Source of the DNA: Welwitschia mirabilis | Lineage: Eukaryota > Gnetophyta > Gnetopsida > Welwitschiales | Direction: 5' to 3' | Length of the DNA: 64,000 nucleotides | Assembly (NCBI GenBank): GCA_051453625.1 | Contig: JBOZIK010000001.1 | Span: 183,804,978 to 183,868,977, forward strand | Part shown: piece after piece, positions 1 to 11,851 of the stretch | Position numbering within the stretch: the stretch's first letter is position 1 | Layout of the letters: every line of letters begins with the position of its first letter | The notes under the pieces: model-generated | Told to the model about the DNA's origin: nothing | Database searches by the model: none | Seen by the model: the letters and a program-made list of their open reading frames with translations, nothing else | Position numbers and translations under genes: made by a program

Positions 1-1030
1 TCTAGACTCTCCTCTCAATAGACAAGACCCTTTGCTCTAATGTTTAGATCCTTTAATCAAGTGTTTAGATACCTTTATTTATGAAACCTTTAATGGTCTC
101 GGCGGTCACTACCAGAAGGGTCTATAACTGCTCGAGTGAAGCCCCAATTGTAGGTCTTTATACCTAAGTCTCTCTAGTTCTCTTAGAACCTATATGCCCA
201 TATCCTGCAAATAGCAAGTTAAAGTCTAAATATGGGATAACAGCCAATCATCCATGAGCTCTGGTATTCTAAACCATCTAAAAAGGGCTAAGAGGAGGTA
301 TGGGTAACAAAGTTTCTAAAGCTGATGTACCTCGACCATAGATCTGAGTCTCCTTTAAATAAATGTGGGAAGATCCATCTACTTCCTCTATCTAAATACT
401 ACTAAAATATCTAAATTAGCTACCATAGTGTGAGTATCATAAAAATATGAGATGATGTTATGAATCAGCCCTCTATGCAAAACTCTATAGGTGGGGGTCA
501 ACTAAGTGATAAGTACCCCCCATCTATTTCTAGTAAGGTCTGCTAGTATATTTAAAATAGCATCATATGCCTGATGCTCCTTAGTCTCATCAGCCAAGTG
601 AATATACATGTTTTTAAGACCATCAAGATATATAATAACTATAATGTAGGATGGAAGAATCACTATCTCATGGTCTTGTATATATGCAACAATCATATCC
701 TGCATCTAACTACAAGCATCTAGTCGTTTTTCAATGTGCATTGTGTCATAAAATTCCATCATCTCTGAAACATAATAGGATTTATGCACATCACTAATCC
801 ACATAAGATAGAGATCTATAAGTTTCTAATCTACCTTAGACTTAATGCAGCTCATGAAGTCTCTAGAATGTCTCTCAACACAGATGCTAGCTATTTGTAC
901 AGTCAATGAACATCTATGCTGATGTGGTGGATGTGCTATCTTTGCATGCTCTACCTCAGGTAGTACTATCAGGCTTGCCTCTTACTCTATGGCTTCGACA
1001 TCAATCTCAGCCTATCTAATTCAATGCATA
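1..1030 (-). pseudogene. Decayed long ORF, unrecognised, retroelement-like
   Basis: Read from about 1030 down to 1, one minus-strand frame stays aligned for some 340 codons and runs off the window. It is broken by about sixteen stops. Most are TAG or TAA where a CAG or CAA (Gln) is the simplest ancestor, with a few TGA. The longest open piece is 502-705. The translation is rich in Leu, Ile, Arg and Gln with normal Cys, His and Trp content, unlike chance AT-rich frames. Around 440-490 it reads LTPTYRVLHRG then a hydrophobic stretch, which loosely recalls the third (env-like) ORF or 'putative plant transposon protein' of Athila-type elements. That resemblance is weak. It lies downstream of the pol genes of element A on the same strand, but no such ORF is seen after O or C. 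It could therefore belong to another element entering from the left. Confidence 0.55.
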
Positions 1031-1900
1031 CATGGCCTACTCAATTAAAAACCCATGAAAACATCATGCAAAAATGGAAAGACATGTCAAAAAGATCACA
1101 GGGATGTGCAATAATGACTCATAAAAATTGATAAAAAGTATGAAAAATGCTAAAAATATGTTCTACCCCTCTTAAAAGTTGTAATACATTACAAAATGCC
1201 TAAATGTGAGAAGAAAAATGCAAAATAGGCAAAAAATTTAAAATTTGTGTTTTAAGTGGGCCTTACACAAGGTATAAATTCAAAGTACTTAAATGAAAAA
1301 ATTTAATTAGGTAGAATTGTAGAAAACATCAAACTAATCACTTTTTCCTAAATGACCACTATGTTTTAACCTAAAGTTTGTGAAAAAATAAGTGTGAAAG
1401 ACAAAAAATTAAAAATACCTCATAAAATATACAATTATTTATAACTTGAAAAATATGTAATGAAATTCAAATCCATAAGTCCCAAATAAAAAATCATGAA
1501 AAATTGATTGATATATGTGAAAACTACATATCAAAAACTACAAAATGGGAGAAAAAATTGAAAAATAGGAGGAGAGAAAAGCATACCTCATTTTTGCAAA
1601 TCTCATGAAATTTCATAAATCTAGATACAAAATCAGACAGAACAAGATTAAAAATGCTGATACAGTCTAGAGGGATCGTTGTCTCTCAAAGAAAAGCATG
1701 AAAAAATGAAGAAATAAAGAAAAATAAGGAAAAAGGGTTTAGGCCTTGGTTATATCATCTAGTCGTATCATCTGAATGATAGACCTAAGATGACTCTCAA
1801 AAAAAAAAATAGACTGTCTTCCTCCTAGTGTTGTCTAGACAACTAGGTGAATGACAAGACATTTAAAAGTTTTTCAAAAATAAAGATATCAGTCAATAAA
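1031..1900 (-). other. Leader-like non-coding DNA with two hairpins
   Basis: T-rich on the minus strand, with no credible frame, directly upstream of the decayed ORF. Two hairpins lie at its far end. At 1744-1792 TCATCT pairs with AGATGA around an inner ATCAT/ATGAT stem. At 1816-1860 GTCTT pairs with AAGAC around CCTAG/CTAGG and the 12-base palindrome TTGTCTAGACAA (1831-1842). The same hairpin style occurs in the leader of element A at 9897-10032. The stretch therefore looks like a leader of that lineage rather than random spacer. Confidence 0.4.
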
Positions 1901-3249
1901 CTTAGGCTTAGACATGATTATTTAAGTATCATATTTTAATGGAAAAGCTCAAAAAAAATAGAAAATAAGAAAGAAAACTAGGAAAATCAAGAGAAAAAAG
2001 CAAACTCACAAGAAAATAAAAACTATAGCTAAAGAAAATAAACTAACTAACCTAAAACTTAATAGTGATAATTGAGTGAATATGCCCAAATAGGAAAGGA
2101 AAATAAGATAAACTTAGAACTCTAAAAGCTATAAGGAAACTCATAAAAACTATGAAATAGAAAAGATGTTCTTTTGAATTCAATGCTAATTAAAAATGAT
2201 ATGAATATGAAAGAACAGAGAAAAAAAACTACTAAATGATTAAGGTCTTATATAAGAATGAGATAATGTATAAATAACTTTGAAATAACAAACTAAGAAG
2301 TAAGGAAACACAGAATGAAAATGGACATAAGGATCAAGGAGAATATTGCTTACCTATCCTAACCTAGCAAACTTCTAAGAAGACATAATAAAAGAATTTG
2401 AGTAAATATGCATGACAAAGTGTATAAACTTTATAAAGTTTTATTTTAAAGAGCAGTGATTATGATGATATTAATACTTAAGTACTTAGAATAATGAATG
2501 TCAAGATCAAAAGCTGCTTAGAAATTAGCTCATCTACTGTCACCTCACAAACACACCCAAATCCTCAAAAGTAAAATAACTAAGTGGTGGTACTAAGAAT
2601 ATAGAAAATAAGAAATGCCTCTAATGACACTAGGTCACCACTGATCCTATAGCCTCAAAGTTTATTGTAACTGTTTCCATAATGATGGGAATGCAACCAC
2701 TGTCAGAGGAGTAAGGACCTATAAAGCATAGCCAACTAACCCCTAATGGAGTTTCCATAGCTACCAGCACTGCCAAAGATTCCTTTTAGAAAAAGTTACC
2801 CCAATGTAGTAGAACATCATAGTAATCATGTATTTTTCTTTAAGTACAAAATAGAATAAATCATGGTCATCATTTCTCTTTTTTCCCTTTTTTTTTCCTT
2901 GAGAAATTACCACATTGTTACACACTCAAGAAGAAAAAGGTAAATAAATGAGATAAAAGATAAAAAGAAACACTCCCAAATAATCAAAAATCATAATATG
3001 ATTGGAAAAAAAACATAAGAACTAAGGCATCTTCCATCAAGTGAAGTCCATAGATATGAGAATGTTTCAAGATTAGGTGAATCCAATCTTACCACTATAA
3101 AATGCCCAAGTATGAATAATAGTTATGAAACTTCATAAAGCAATACAAAAGTCAAGTTTAAAAGATAATCAGATGACATCATAATGTCTACCATAGGAAT
3201 AATCTAAGAAATAACTTAGATAATAATAGAGAGAAAGTTATCCTTATCA
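1901..3249 (-). other. 3' non-coding region of element A
   Basis: About 1.3 kb downstream of the integrase frame with no coding signal. The minus strand is T-rich towards its 3' end, as are the equivalent regions of O (32460-33900) and C (after 62960). It contains the conserved block listed separately at 2575-2910. Confidence 0.5.
2575..2910 (-). promoter_or_regulatory. Conserved 3' block shared by elements A, O and C
   Basis: On the minus strand this reads as a purine-rich tract (complement of 2876-2903), about 90 nt of spacer, a second purine run near 2783-2795, then a block containing GGTAGCTATGGAAACTCCAT and TTAGTTGGCTATGC, and finally ATTAGAGGCAT. The same order recurs at 32770-33010 and 63300-63600. 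Its place about 1 kb before the expected 3' LTR shows it is not the terminal polypurine tract itself. The function is unknown. Confidence 0.6.
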
Positions 3250-4500
3250 ATAAAAACCTCTAAAACAAGTAATTCTACCATGTTCACAATTGCATTGAAA
3301 AATACTTCATATAATTTAAACCATTATCCATTCATCTTCTGAATCTCTGTCATCTCTAAATCTGAAATCTCAACAAAGCTATTAGAATGCACTTTCTCTA
3401 CAAGATAATAATCTAACCATTTAGAGATCAATGTGTTATTTAGAAGATGTACTCAAGTATTGTATAATAAAACAAGTTGCCCTGGTTTAAACTTTTTATG
3501 AAATATCTTTTTATCATGTTTTAACTTTTCTTAGGCTTTATGAATTAATTAACAATGTATTCCATGCATTCATTTTTTTTCAATATGGTCTGATTGGGAT
3601 AATCTATGTTTAAGGTTTTCATAAAGGTCCATAAGATTATGTTGATGGAAAGCATGATAAGAATTATAGCACACATCAATAGGCAATATATAAACTTTAT
3701 CGTACACAAGTTCATCATGTAAAAAATTAAGAGAAGTATCTCGCATAGTATGGTAATTCTAAAGTACATCATTAATCTTAGAAGTCTGAGATTTCTTATT
3801 AATAGAGACAAGTTTTTACAACATTTTAATTTCTGTGTTGGCATTTTCAGTCTATCCATCAATCTGAGGATGATAAGCATAAGCTACTCTATGTGCTATA
3901 CCAATGGATAAAAGAAGTTTCCTAAAAATCTGATTAATAAAATGAGTACCCTGATCACTAATAATAATCTAGGAAAACCAAATCTCTAAAAAATATGAGT
4001 TCCGATAAAATGACAAATAGTTCAGATATCATTCAAATAAGTAGGCATGGCTTTAACTCATTTAGTCAAATAATCTACAATCACTAAAATGTAATGTGAT
4101 TAGAAGAAGGTAGATGAATAGGACCTATGAAATCAATACTCTAAAAATTAAAAGGCTCACACTCAATAATAGGTTTATGGAGCATTGTCCTATGAATGAA
4201 CAAGGCTACCATGACACTGATAAGGATTAAACCTTCTAGAAAAATTAAAGAAATCCCAAAAAAGAGTAGGCCAATAAAAACTAGAATGGAAAATTTTTAT
4301 AGTCATTTTATATCCACTAAAGTATTCTCACAAATTCCATCATGATAAAGATAAAGGATTTCAAATATTTCCCAGTTAGGCACATATTTTCAAATAATCT
4401 GATCTTTAAACCTATAGTACAAGTATGACTATATCCACTTATAGTTACCTATTCTATGAAGAAAATATTTGTGTTAATTGTATGTTTAATTTTATATTGT
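3250..4500 (-). pseudogene. Integrase of element A (catalytic core, C-terminus, zinc-binding part), broken
   Basis: Integrase joins the cDNA of an LTR element to host DNA in the nucleus. On the minus strand, about 4420-4200 holds an HHCC-type zinc-binding region with the characteristic run ending in two closely spaced Cys. About 4170-3880 covers the first part of the catalytic core. About 3880-3545 matches the end of the core (the part with the Asn-Arg-Glu-Ile helix) and the following HLPV-like segment. Stops and frameshifts are frequent. A second, diverged copy of the zinc-binding part lies across the 4956-5055 gap at 5062-5400. Confidence 0.7.
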
Positions 4501-4955
4501 TTTCATGATTGCAAATTAATTAACAATATTCACATATGAAGAAGAAGGATGAGAAGAACATATAGTAAAAAGTTACTCATTAAGAAAAGCATCATCAATA
4601 ATAGAATCATTAGTAGAAGGAGAAAGGCAATATAAATGATTGTTAACATAGTTATGCTTCTCTACTTTATCTGTGATGGTTAAATTAAACTCTTGCATAA
4701 AGAGGATTCATCTAATCAAATGAGCACTAGAGTCTTTATTAGTCATGAGGTAATGAATACTAGCATAATTGATGTAAACATTAGTATAAAAGCCTAAAAC
4801 ATAATTCTAGGAAAATCAAGGCAAAAGATAATGTCTAGCATTTCTTTTTTTATAGTGATATAATTGATTTGAGCTCTAAACAAATTTTTGCTATGATAAG
4901 ATATAACTTCAAATCATTTTCATACTTCTAACAAAGTATTCCACCCATAGCAAAA
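4190..4955 (-). repeat. Overlap copy 1 at contig end (integrase/RNase H)
   Basis: This contig end repeats, with visible divergence, the sequence at 5062-5830 beyond the gap. For example AAAACTAGAATGGA occurs in both, and the end TTCCACCCATAGCAAAA answers TACCCCATTCACAACAAAA near 5820. Such paired flanks mean two repeat copies, or unmerged alleles, were placed end to end. Confidence 0.75.
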
Positions 4956-5055
4956 NNNNNNNNNNNNNNNNNNNNNNNNNNNNNNNNNNNNNNNNNNNNN
5001 NNNNNNNNNNNNNNNNNNNNNNNNNNNNNNNNNNNNNNNNNNNNNNNNNNNNNNN
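4956..5055. other. Assembly gap, 100 N
   Basis: A round 100-N gap of the unknown-size type, inside the pol of element A. The flanking sequences overlap each other by about 770 bp. Confidence 0.95.
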
Positions 5056-5870
5056 TAAGAAGAATTTCCTATAAATGAACAAGACTACCATAATGATGAC
5101 AAGAATTACACTTTCTAAAAAAATCAAAGAAATCTTAAAAAAGAGTATTATAATAAAAACTAGAATGGAGAATTTTCATAGCTATTTTATATCTAGTAAA
5201 TTATCCTCCATAAACACCATCATGAAAAAGATGAAGAATGTTAAATATTTCCCAATCAAGCACACATTTTCTCATAATTTGGTCTTTACACCTATGGTAC
5301 AAATGTGGCTCTATCCACTCATAGTTACCTATTTTATAGGAAAAATATTTACATTAATTATAGGTCCAATATTATGGTGTTATTATGGTTACAAGGTAGT
5401 TAACAATGTTCGCATCTCAAAGAGAAGGATGAAAAGAAGATATAGTAAAAGTTTTCTTATCAAGAAAAGCATCATCAATAATAGAATCATTAGGAGGAGA
5501 AGAAATTTGAGATAAATGATCGATAACACAATTATGCTTCCTTGCTTTATCTATGATATTTAACTTAAACTCTTTCATAAGGAGGATCCATTTAATCAAA
5601 TAAACACTAGATTCTTTCTTAGTCATGAGGTGATGAATAGCAGCATGGTTAATGTAAACTTTGATATGAAAGCCTAAAAGATAATGTTTAAGATTATTAA
5701 GGCAAAAGATAATAGCTAATATTTCTTACTATATGGTAGTATAATTCATTTGAGTTCTAGAAAAAAATTTGATATGGTAAGATATAACTTTAAAATAATT
5801 TATGTATTTATGACAAAGTACCCCATTCACAACAAAATTACTTGCATCACACATTAGTTCAAAGTATTTT
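5056..5870 (-). pseudogene. RNase H end and integrase zinc-binding region, element A (second copy)
   Basis: On the minus strand, 5626-5417 is open and covers the RNase H C-terminus plus the tether that leads to integrase. It has the IKWILLMKEFKLNIIDKA segment typical of this region in Ty3/gypsy pol, followed by the DHLS motif. About 5290-5100 is the HHCC zinc-binding part, with two His near HDGVYGG and two Cys near KCNSCHHYG. A stop interrupts it. An open plus-strand frame here (5075-5515) is only its shadow. Confidence 0.7.
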
Positions 5871-6760
5871 TTCTAATCAGGTCTTATTACTATAGGAGCA
5901 TAATAAAGTTTACGTTTAAGCATATCAAAAGCAAGATGATAAGATTTATTACATTCAAATTTAGCTTCTTTCTCTAGTAATGAGTAAAGGAGTTTATAAA
6001 TATTAGCATAATCATAAATAAACCAATGGTAAAAACCACAATGACTAAGAACATATCTAACTAGTTTAACATTTGTAAGGGGATTTAGGTTTTGAATAAT
6101 ACCAACTTTTGAAGCATCCATCCTAATCCCCTCTTTTGAGATATAATGATCTAAAACAATTCCACTTTGAATAAGAAGTAAACACTTTTTCTAACTCAAA
6201 TTTAGGCCACTAGAAATGCAACAATCAAGGATTTTCTCTAATTATTTTAAAATTTGTTTAAGTGTTTTAGCATAAATAGAAAAGTCATTCATAAAAATCT
6301 CAATAGAATCCTCAAGCATATCAGGAAAAATTCCCATCATAGCATGCTGAAAAATATCAAAATCATTATGAAGTCTAAAATGCATGCATCAAAAAGTAAA
6401 AGTACCAAAAGAAGAAGTAAAAGTAATTTTGGCTTGGTCCTCACTAGCAATGCAAACCTGGTTATAACCACTATAACCATCAAGAAAATAGTAAAAATCA
6501 TGACTTTGAATTCTATCAAGTATCTAATCAAGAAAGGGAAAAGAACAATGATGTTTTTGGTCACTTTGTTTAGTTTTTAAAGTCTATGCACATTTTCCAT
6601 TTCCTACCTTTCTTAGAAACTACAATCAATGGCTAATCCACTCACTTCCAAATATCAAATAAATGATTTTAGCATTCATTAATTTTATGATTTCATCTTT
6701 AATAACTTATTTAAGGGTTGGATTAAGTCTATATTATGGCTATCTAAAAGGTTTTGTATT
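5870..6760 (-). pseudogene. Reverse transcriptase of element A, broken
   Basis: The RT copies element RNA into cDNA in the cytoplasmic particle. On the minus strand the fingers/palm region (about 6600-6400) is frame-shifted. The remnant DGYSGYNQ-like segment is still legible, and 6121-5873 is open and covers the thumb/connection with KEGIRMDASK then NVKLVRYVLSHCGFY. The active-site box at about 6290-6275 reads FMND where the family has FMDD, so the first catalytic Asp is Asn (a G-to-A change). This copy could not polymerise even without its frameshifts. Confidence 0.75.
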
Positions 6761-6905
6761 TTCTTCTAAAAGGTTTTGTATTTTCTTCAAGGTAGATTCT
6801 ATGTTAAAAAATTGAGGTAGGAATGGCTATTAAATCATTATGAGACTAAACTTGAGGTAGATTCTATGTTAAAAAATTGAGGTAGATTCTATGTTAAAAA
6901 ATGCA
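6735..6905. repeat. Local tandem duplications in decayed pol of A
   Basis: AAAAGGTTTTGTATTTTCTT occurs twice (near 6750 and 6771). GGTAGATTCTATGTTAAAAA occurs three times between 6790 and 6900. The duplications lie between the RT and protease-linker remnants and break the frame. Confidence 0.8.
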
Positions 6906-7860
6906 CTTATCTTAGAATATAAAAGCAAGACTAAACTTGATTCTTATTAAGGAATAAGGTTTTTATTAATGATTAAAGGTTATTTAGATTAATATTTAGA
7001 AAAATGTATTTTAGCCCACTGTCTAAAGGTTACAAATTCAAATTTAAGTTCATAATTTTATTTTCTACAAAATTTACAAGAAAACTAACTGTCATCTCAG
7101 ACTATTATTCGGAATTCAATAGTGGATGTTCAAAATAGGAAATCTCAATTTTGTTAAAATCTCAGACTTCTACACAGTTGTTAGACTTAGACTCTCTACT
7201 CTCTAGATCAAAAAAATCAGTTTCCAAATGGCTAAAATTAAGTTAATCTTCAAAAATATACAAGTTGTCTACTTCTAATTGATCATCAAATAATGTTGGT
7301 TTGTGAAGCATAGACCATATTTCCTTAAGTGAATGATGCTGTGAAAATAAGCTTGACTTTATTTTTTCTTTCATACTCAAATAATTTCTTAAATCTTTTT
7401 CAGCCATATCAAAAACTCTTATTGAGAACTTTTTATTTTTGAAATAACACTCCATCAAATCAATTATTGTATCTATAATATAGTGGAGTTCTGCACAGAT
7501 ATCTTTACCTAAAAGTAAAACATACCCATATTATGTTTAACTTATATAATAACATCAATAGGGTAGAAAGCTTATTCAATCTAAATGATCAAATCCTTAA
7601 TCACACCTAACAGTTTTTTAACAGATGTATTAGCCAGTTCTAAAACAATCCATGTAGGCTCCACTCTAGCTTATAACCCAAGTCTCTAACAAATATGTAA
7701 GGGCATAATGTTGATACTAGCTCTAATATCAATCAAGGCTTTATTAATCCTATAGTTTTCTTCTAAAGTAACACTCACAATTGCTACCCCTAGATCCTTA
7801 AGCTTTGGACATTTTTGGAAAACTAAATTATTAACAGAATGAGTTAGGAAGACTTTATTA
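6906..7860 (-). pseudogene. Protease and protease-RT linker of element A, broken
   Basis: An aspartic protease that would cut Gag-Pol. On the minus strand about 7760-7600 shows ALIDIRAS then INIMPLHIC, the region of the retropepsin active site. The catalytic Asp is kept, but the family Gly of the D-[ST]-G triplet reads Arg. Downstream, 7458-7243 is open and carries the conserved post-protease segment (MMECYFKNKKFSIRVFD) followed by the acidic linker to RT. Several TAG stops sit at expected Gln positions. Confidence 0.75.
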
Positions 7861-9640
7861 GGGATGATTCATTTTTGCTTCCTCCTAATTAAGTCTTTTC
7901 ACAACTTATAATACTTTGGATTATTTTGCAAAAGTTCTCAAAATGATAAGTTAATACTTACATTTTGCATTAGGGCTTTCAAATGATCATAAAAAATAGG
8001 GTTTGTATTCAATCTATCTAACTATGAGGTAGTAGGTTTCTTATGTAAAGAGTTTTTGTTTTTGTTACTTAATGGATAAGGAAAAGAATGATTTTCTAAT
8101 ATCTCTATGTTCTCTTCTTTCTCATTTTTTATACTTTGTGATGTGGAAGCCTCATGAGTGGGAGGAGTTGTACCATTTTTACTTCTTACCATTACCTTAC
8201 AATCTTTTTTAACTTTGTTTAGGTTTAGTAAAGGTTGAGTAGTAAAAGATCCTTGTGGTCTTTGGTTAGAAAACATAGTTTGTTGTAAAATACTCATAAG
8301 TTTTTTAATGTTTAAGTTTGTTATTTCTTTTGTTTTTTGCCAACTCTTTAATGGAATTTCTAGAAAGATCACTAACCTTTGATAGTTAGATGAGCTTACT
8401 TGATTGTTTTAGTTATTAGATTGGAAGTTCATGTTCTCAAATCTCTTCTTAAAAGGTTGGAAGTTAGTATGGTTTGTTTAAAAAATTTTAAAGTTTGATA
8501 TTCCACTTATCCTAGGTTGAAATTGTGATTTTTAACTTGTCCTTGATTTTAGCTATGGTTTTAGTTTGAGAACCTCTAGTTAAAGGCACATAGTTCTTTG
8601 TAAATTCTTTCTTTGTAAGTTGGAATCAAAGGACATTTTTTGATAACATGATAACTATACTCACATAAATTAGAGGTAGGAGCTACAACTACACTCTTTT
8701 TGATTATCACCTTTGCATATAGAATCATTTAAGTATATTTTTCTAAGGTTGACATGAAATCCTTTATAATATTTTTTGGTTTATTTTCTATTCTTATTTC
8801 TTCTTTTTCATGTTTTACCTCTTTAAGATCTTTAATAATTTAGCATATAGTTTGTTTTTCTCTAGATGAGGGTTTAGGCCAAGTTTAACTCACTTCTACC
8901 AACTCTTTCAACACTTTCTAAGCATTTTCTAAGGTAAGGTTCAACAAATTTCCTTCACATAAAAAATCAACTAGTTGCTTTATTTGATTGTTGAGTCCAC
9001 TATAAAAGTAGCCTACCAATTCTTCTTAAGAAAAAGCATCTACGGGATTCGAATGTAAAGTAATGAAAAATCTCTCATACATAGAGGCATAATATTTATT
9101 AGGTAGTTGTTGAAAGTTGGTTACTTCTTTCTTACATTTTATAATGGTGGTTTCACTCATAAATCTTTTAATAAGGGCTTTTTAAACTTGACTCTATGAT
9201 TTTAAACTTTTATAAGGAATCGTTTCTACCAAAATTTAGCCTTACCTTTTAAAATGATGGGAAAGATAACCATGTAAAGTTCTATTACTTATTCTTTTTT
9301 TACCATTTTTTGAAGTGAGCATTAATTGTTCCATATAGGAAATGTGTTGTAAATGGTCCTCATTGAGTTCTCCAATAAAAATGGGATAGGCATTTAGGTT
9401 TCTAAGTTTAACATCATTATCAGGAGATAAATCAAAGGGAGTTTGGATTTTACATTTCTTATTAGTGATCAGATCTCTAAGGAAGACATTTGCATTAGGG
9501 TTTATAGGTGCAATTGTATAGGTTCCAATGACAAGGGATGGATTAGATGAAGCAGTTTGCTTTTGCTTTTGTGATGAGCTAGATATGTTTATAAATTGAA
9601 AACTATCGTCGACATAATATTCCAAAAAATCTTCTCTTAC
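7860..9640 (-). pseudogene. Gag of element A, broken
   Basis: The structural capsid/nucleocapsid protein. The N-terminal part, 9625-9242 on the minus strand, is open. It contains the PFDLSPDNDVKLRNLNAYP segment that recurs in O and C. The capsid region (9240-8700) is full of stops. A CCHC zinc knuckle remnant lies around 8690-8640, where the first Cys is lost but LCEYSYHVIKKC keeps the other ligands. 8372-8022 is an open piece of the linker before protease, with low-complexity Asn/Lys/Thr content. The start near 9625 was chosen because the leader hairpins and primer site follow immediately upstream. Confidence 0.7.
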
Positions 9641-10183
9641 AAAATCAAACTCTGAAGCAATAAAAGTAGAAATTTTTAAAATTTTTAAATTTTATGTATC
9701 TTTGTTATGCGTATCTACGTTAGTTTTAGAGTCAATCAAACCTTCTCGGGTATTTTCCTTGATGAATAGCTACTCTGTCTAGTATTTTTTTTTTCCTTAC
9801 CAGATTTTACCATAGAAACATAGAAAACACAAAAAGCAAAAAAATTAAAAAGTAAAAACATGAAATTGATAAATACAGAAAACACAGACAGCAGACTGTC
9901 ATCCACCTAAGTCATCTAGATGACAAAGGGATGATAGAAAAAATCCTAAAATTTTTTAAAGAAACAAAAAGATAAAAACTCAAGGCATAGAGGTCATCGT
10001 CGTCGCACGTCATCTAGATGATGAGATAGACCATAAAGCTTTTATTTCAAAACTAAACAACTAAAACCTGCAAAAATAAAACCTATACTATTGCAAATAA
10101 AAATACAATGTTGTTGCAAGCAAACATCTGAACTGATATTCAAATACTCACTAGAGCAATGAGAACTCTCAAACTCCAAGTAG
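9641..10183 (-). promoter_or_regulatory. Leader of element A with two strong hairpins
   Basis: Non-coding leader between primer site and gag. At 9897-9937 the perfect palindrome GTCATCTAGATGAC (9911-9924) sits inside an outer stem CTGTCATCC/GGATGATAG that has one G-T pair. At 9993-10032 the palindrome TCATCTAGATGA (10010-10021) sits inside GGTCATC/GAT-A-GACC. Both are nested two-stem structures. Dimerisation or packaging signals would be expected in this place in an LTR element, but that role is inference. Confidence 0.6.
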
Positions 10184-10204
10184 CCTTCCCTGGCAATGGC
10201 TCCA
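10184..10204 (-). other. Primer-binding site of element A
   Basis: On the minus strand TGGAGCCATTGCCAGGGAAG follows the LTR end by three bases. It has the TGGCGCC-ATTGCC-GGGGA shape used by Athila-type elements, usually assigned to tRNA-Asp, with transition changes. Equivalent sites occur at 11679-11699, 19707, 21220 and 56666. Confidence 0.7.
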
Positions 10205-10207
10205 ACA

Positions 10208-10396
10208 TGTTGTTGTGCGTATTTGTGCAAATGATTTAAGCTCAAGAAGATCCTGTTATTCACAAATAACATAGATATATGTACAACACAACACACTAAT
10301 ATAGATGGAAGTTGATCTGAATGTGGTAATCTATTAAAGGCCTAAGCTAGATAAAGAGAATTGATTTCCACAAAAAACACTTTGTATTCTATCAAC
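10208..10396 (-). repeat. 5' LTR of element A, primer-proximal end, cut by gap
   Basis: On the plus strand it starts TGTTGTTGTGCG, so the LTR ends in CA on the element strand, three bases from the primer site. It continues to the 100-N gap at 10397. The same stretch is repeated at 11703-11851 and again from 11952. Confidence 0.65.
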
Positions 10397-10496
10397 NNNN
10401 NNNNNNNNNNNNNNNNNNNNNNNNNNNNNNNNNNNNNNNNNNNNNNNNNNNNNNNNNNNNNNNNNNNNNNNNNNNNNNNNNNNNNNNNNNNNNNNN
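10397..10496. other. Assembly gap, 100 N
   Basis: The left flank is LTR; the right flank restarts inside gag. The contig 10497-11851 duplicates 9090-10396 with clear divergence, so this is a join between copies. Confidence 0.95.
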
Positions 10497-11851
10497 GCAT
10501 AATCTTCATTAGTCATTTGTTAAAAGTTGATTACTTTTTTATTTCATTTTCTAATGGTGATTTCACTCATGAATATTTTTATGAAGGCTTTTTGAACTTG
10601 AATCCATGATTTTAAGCTTTTGTGAGAAATCGTTCTTAACCATAATTTAACCTTACCTTTTAAAGTAATGGAAAAGATAACCATATAGGTTCTATCACTT
10701 GTTCATTTTTTACCATTTCCAAAAGTGAGAACTAATTGTTCTATGTTGGCAATGTGTTACAAAGCATCTTCATCAATCTCTCCACTAAAAATAGAATAGG
10801 TATTTAAGTTTCTAAGCTTAACATCATCACTAAGAGGTAAATAAAAGGGGGTTTAGATTTCACGTTTCTTATTGGCAATTAGATCTTTAAGGATGACATT
10901 GACATTAGCTAGAATAGAAGTAGTTGTAAGGATTTCAATGACAAGGAATGAATTTTGCGAGACATGTTGCTTTTATTATTGTAATGAGGTAGACATGATT
11001 GGAAACAAAAAACTATCATTAACATAATCTTCTAAAAAATTTTCTTTAGAAAAATTAGACTCTGAAGAAATAAAAGTAGATATTACTAGAAATTCTAAGT
11101 TTTGCATACCTTTATTGTACTTATCTAAGTTAGTTTTTAGGTCAATTAAATTTTCTCAGATAAATTCCTCAATAAATAATTACTCTCTCTGGTATTTTTT
11201 ATTAATCAAATTTTATCATACATGCTCAGTTTTAGATGCATAGAGTATCATCCTCGTAGTTATCTAGATGATAGTCTAGATGATAAAAACACAGAAGCAT
11301 AAAAAAAAGGAAAAAAGTAAAAAACAAAAACAAAAGACTGATAGACACAGAAAACTCTGATAATAGACTGTCACCCATATGAGTTATCTAGACAATGAAA
11401 GGAATGATGGAAAACCACGAAAAATTTTTGATAGAAATAGAAAGCTAAAAACTCATAGCATAAAGGCCAATGTCACTAAATGTCATCTGGATGATAAAGT
11501 AGATGACAAATTTTTTATCACAAAATAGAAAAAAATTTTATTTTAAAACGAAAAAATTGACATTGTAGAAAGAAAACCTATGCTACTACAGATAAAAGTA
11601 CAATGTTGTTATAGGGAAGCATCTAAACCACAATCCAAATACTTAATAGAGTAATGATAACTCTCAAACTCTAAGCAGTCTTCCCTGGCAATGAAACCAA
11701 GATGTTGCAGTGCATATTTATGCAATATTAGATGAGAGTTGACCCAAATGTCGTAATCTATCAAAATCCTAGGCTAGAGCAAGAGAGTTGATTTTCACAA
11801 GAAAACACTTTGTCTTTTAACTATAGAAATAAATTGCAATGCATGAATAGA
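10497..11851 (-). mobile_element. Second Athila-like copy: gag start, leader, primer site, LTR end
   Basis: This isolated contig matches 9090-10396 throughout. Gag N-terminal sequence with stops lies at 10497-11060, the leader at 11060-11678 and the primer site at 11679-11699 (element strand TGGTTTCATTGCCAGGGAAG). The LTR end runs from 11703 to the gap at 11852. Its leader hairpins differ from those in A. At 11481-11508 TGTCATCT pairs perfectly with AGATGACA, whereas the inner palindrome of the other hairpin has decayed. It is either another family member mis-scaffolded here or an allele. Confidence 0.7.

Noticed and set aside
5075-5515. 146-codon plus-strand frame, basic
   Set aside because: Antisense shadow of RNase H/integrase of element A on the minus strand.
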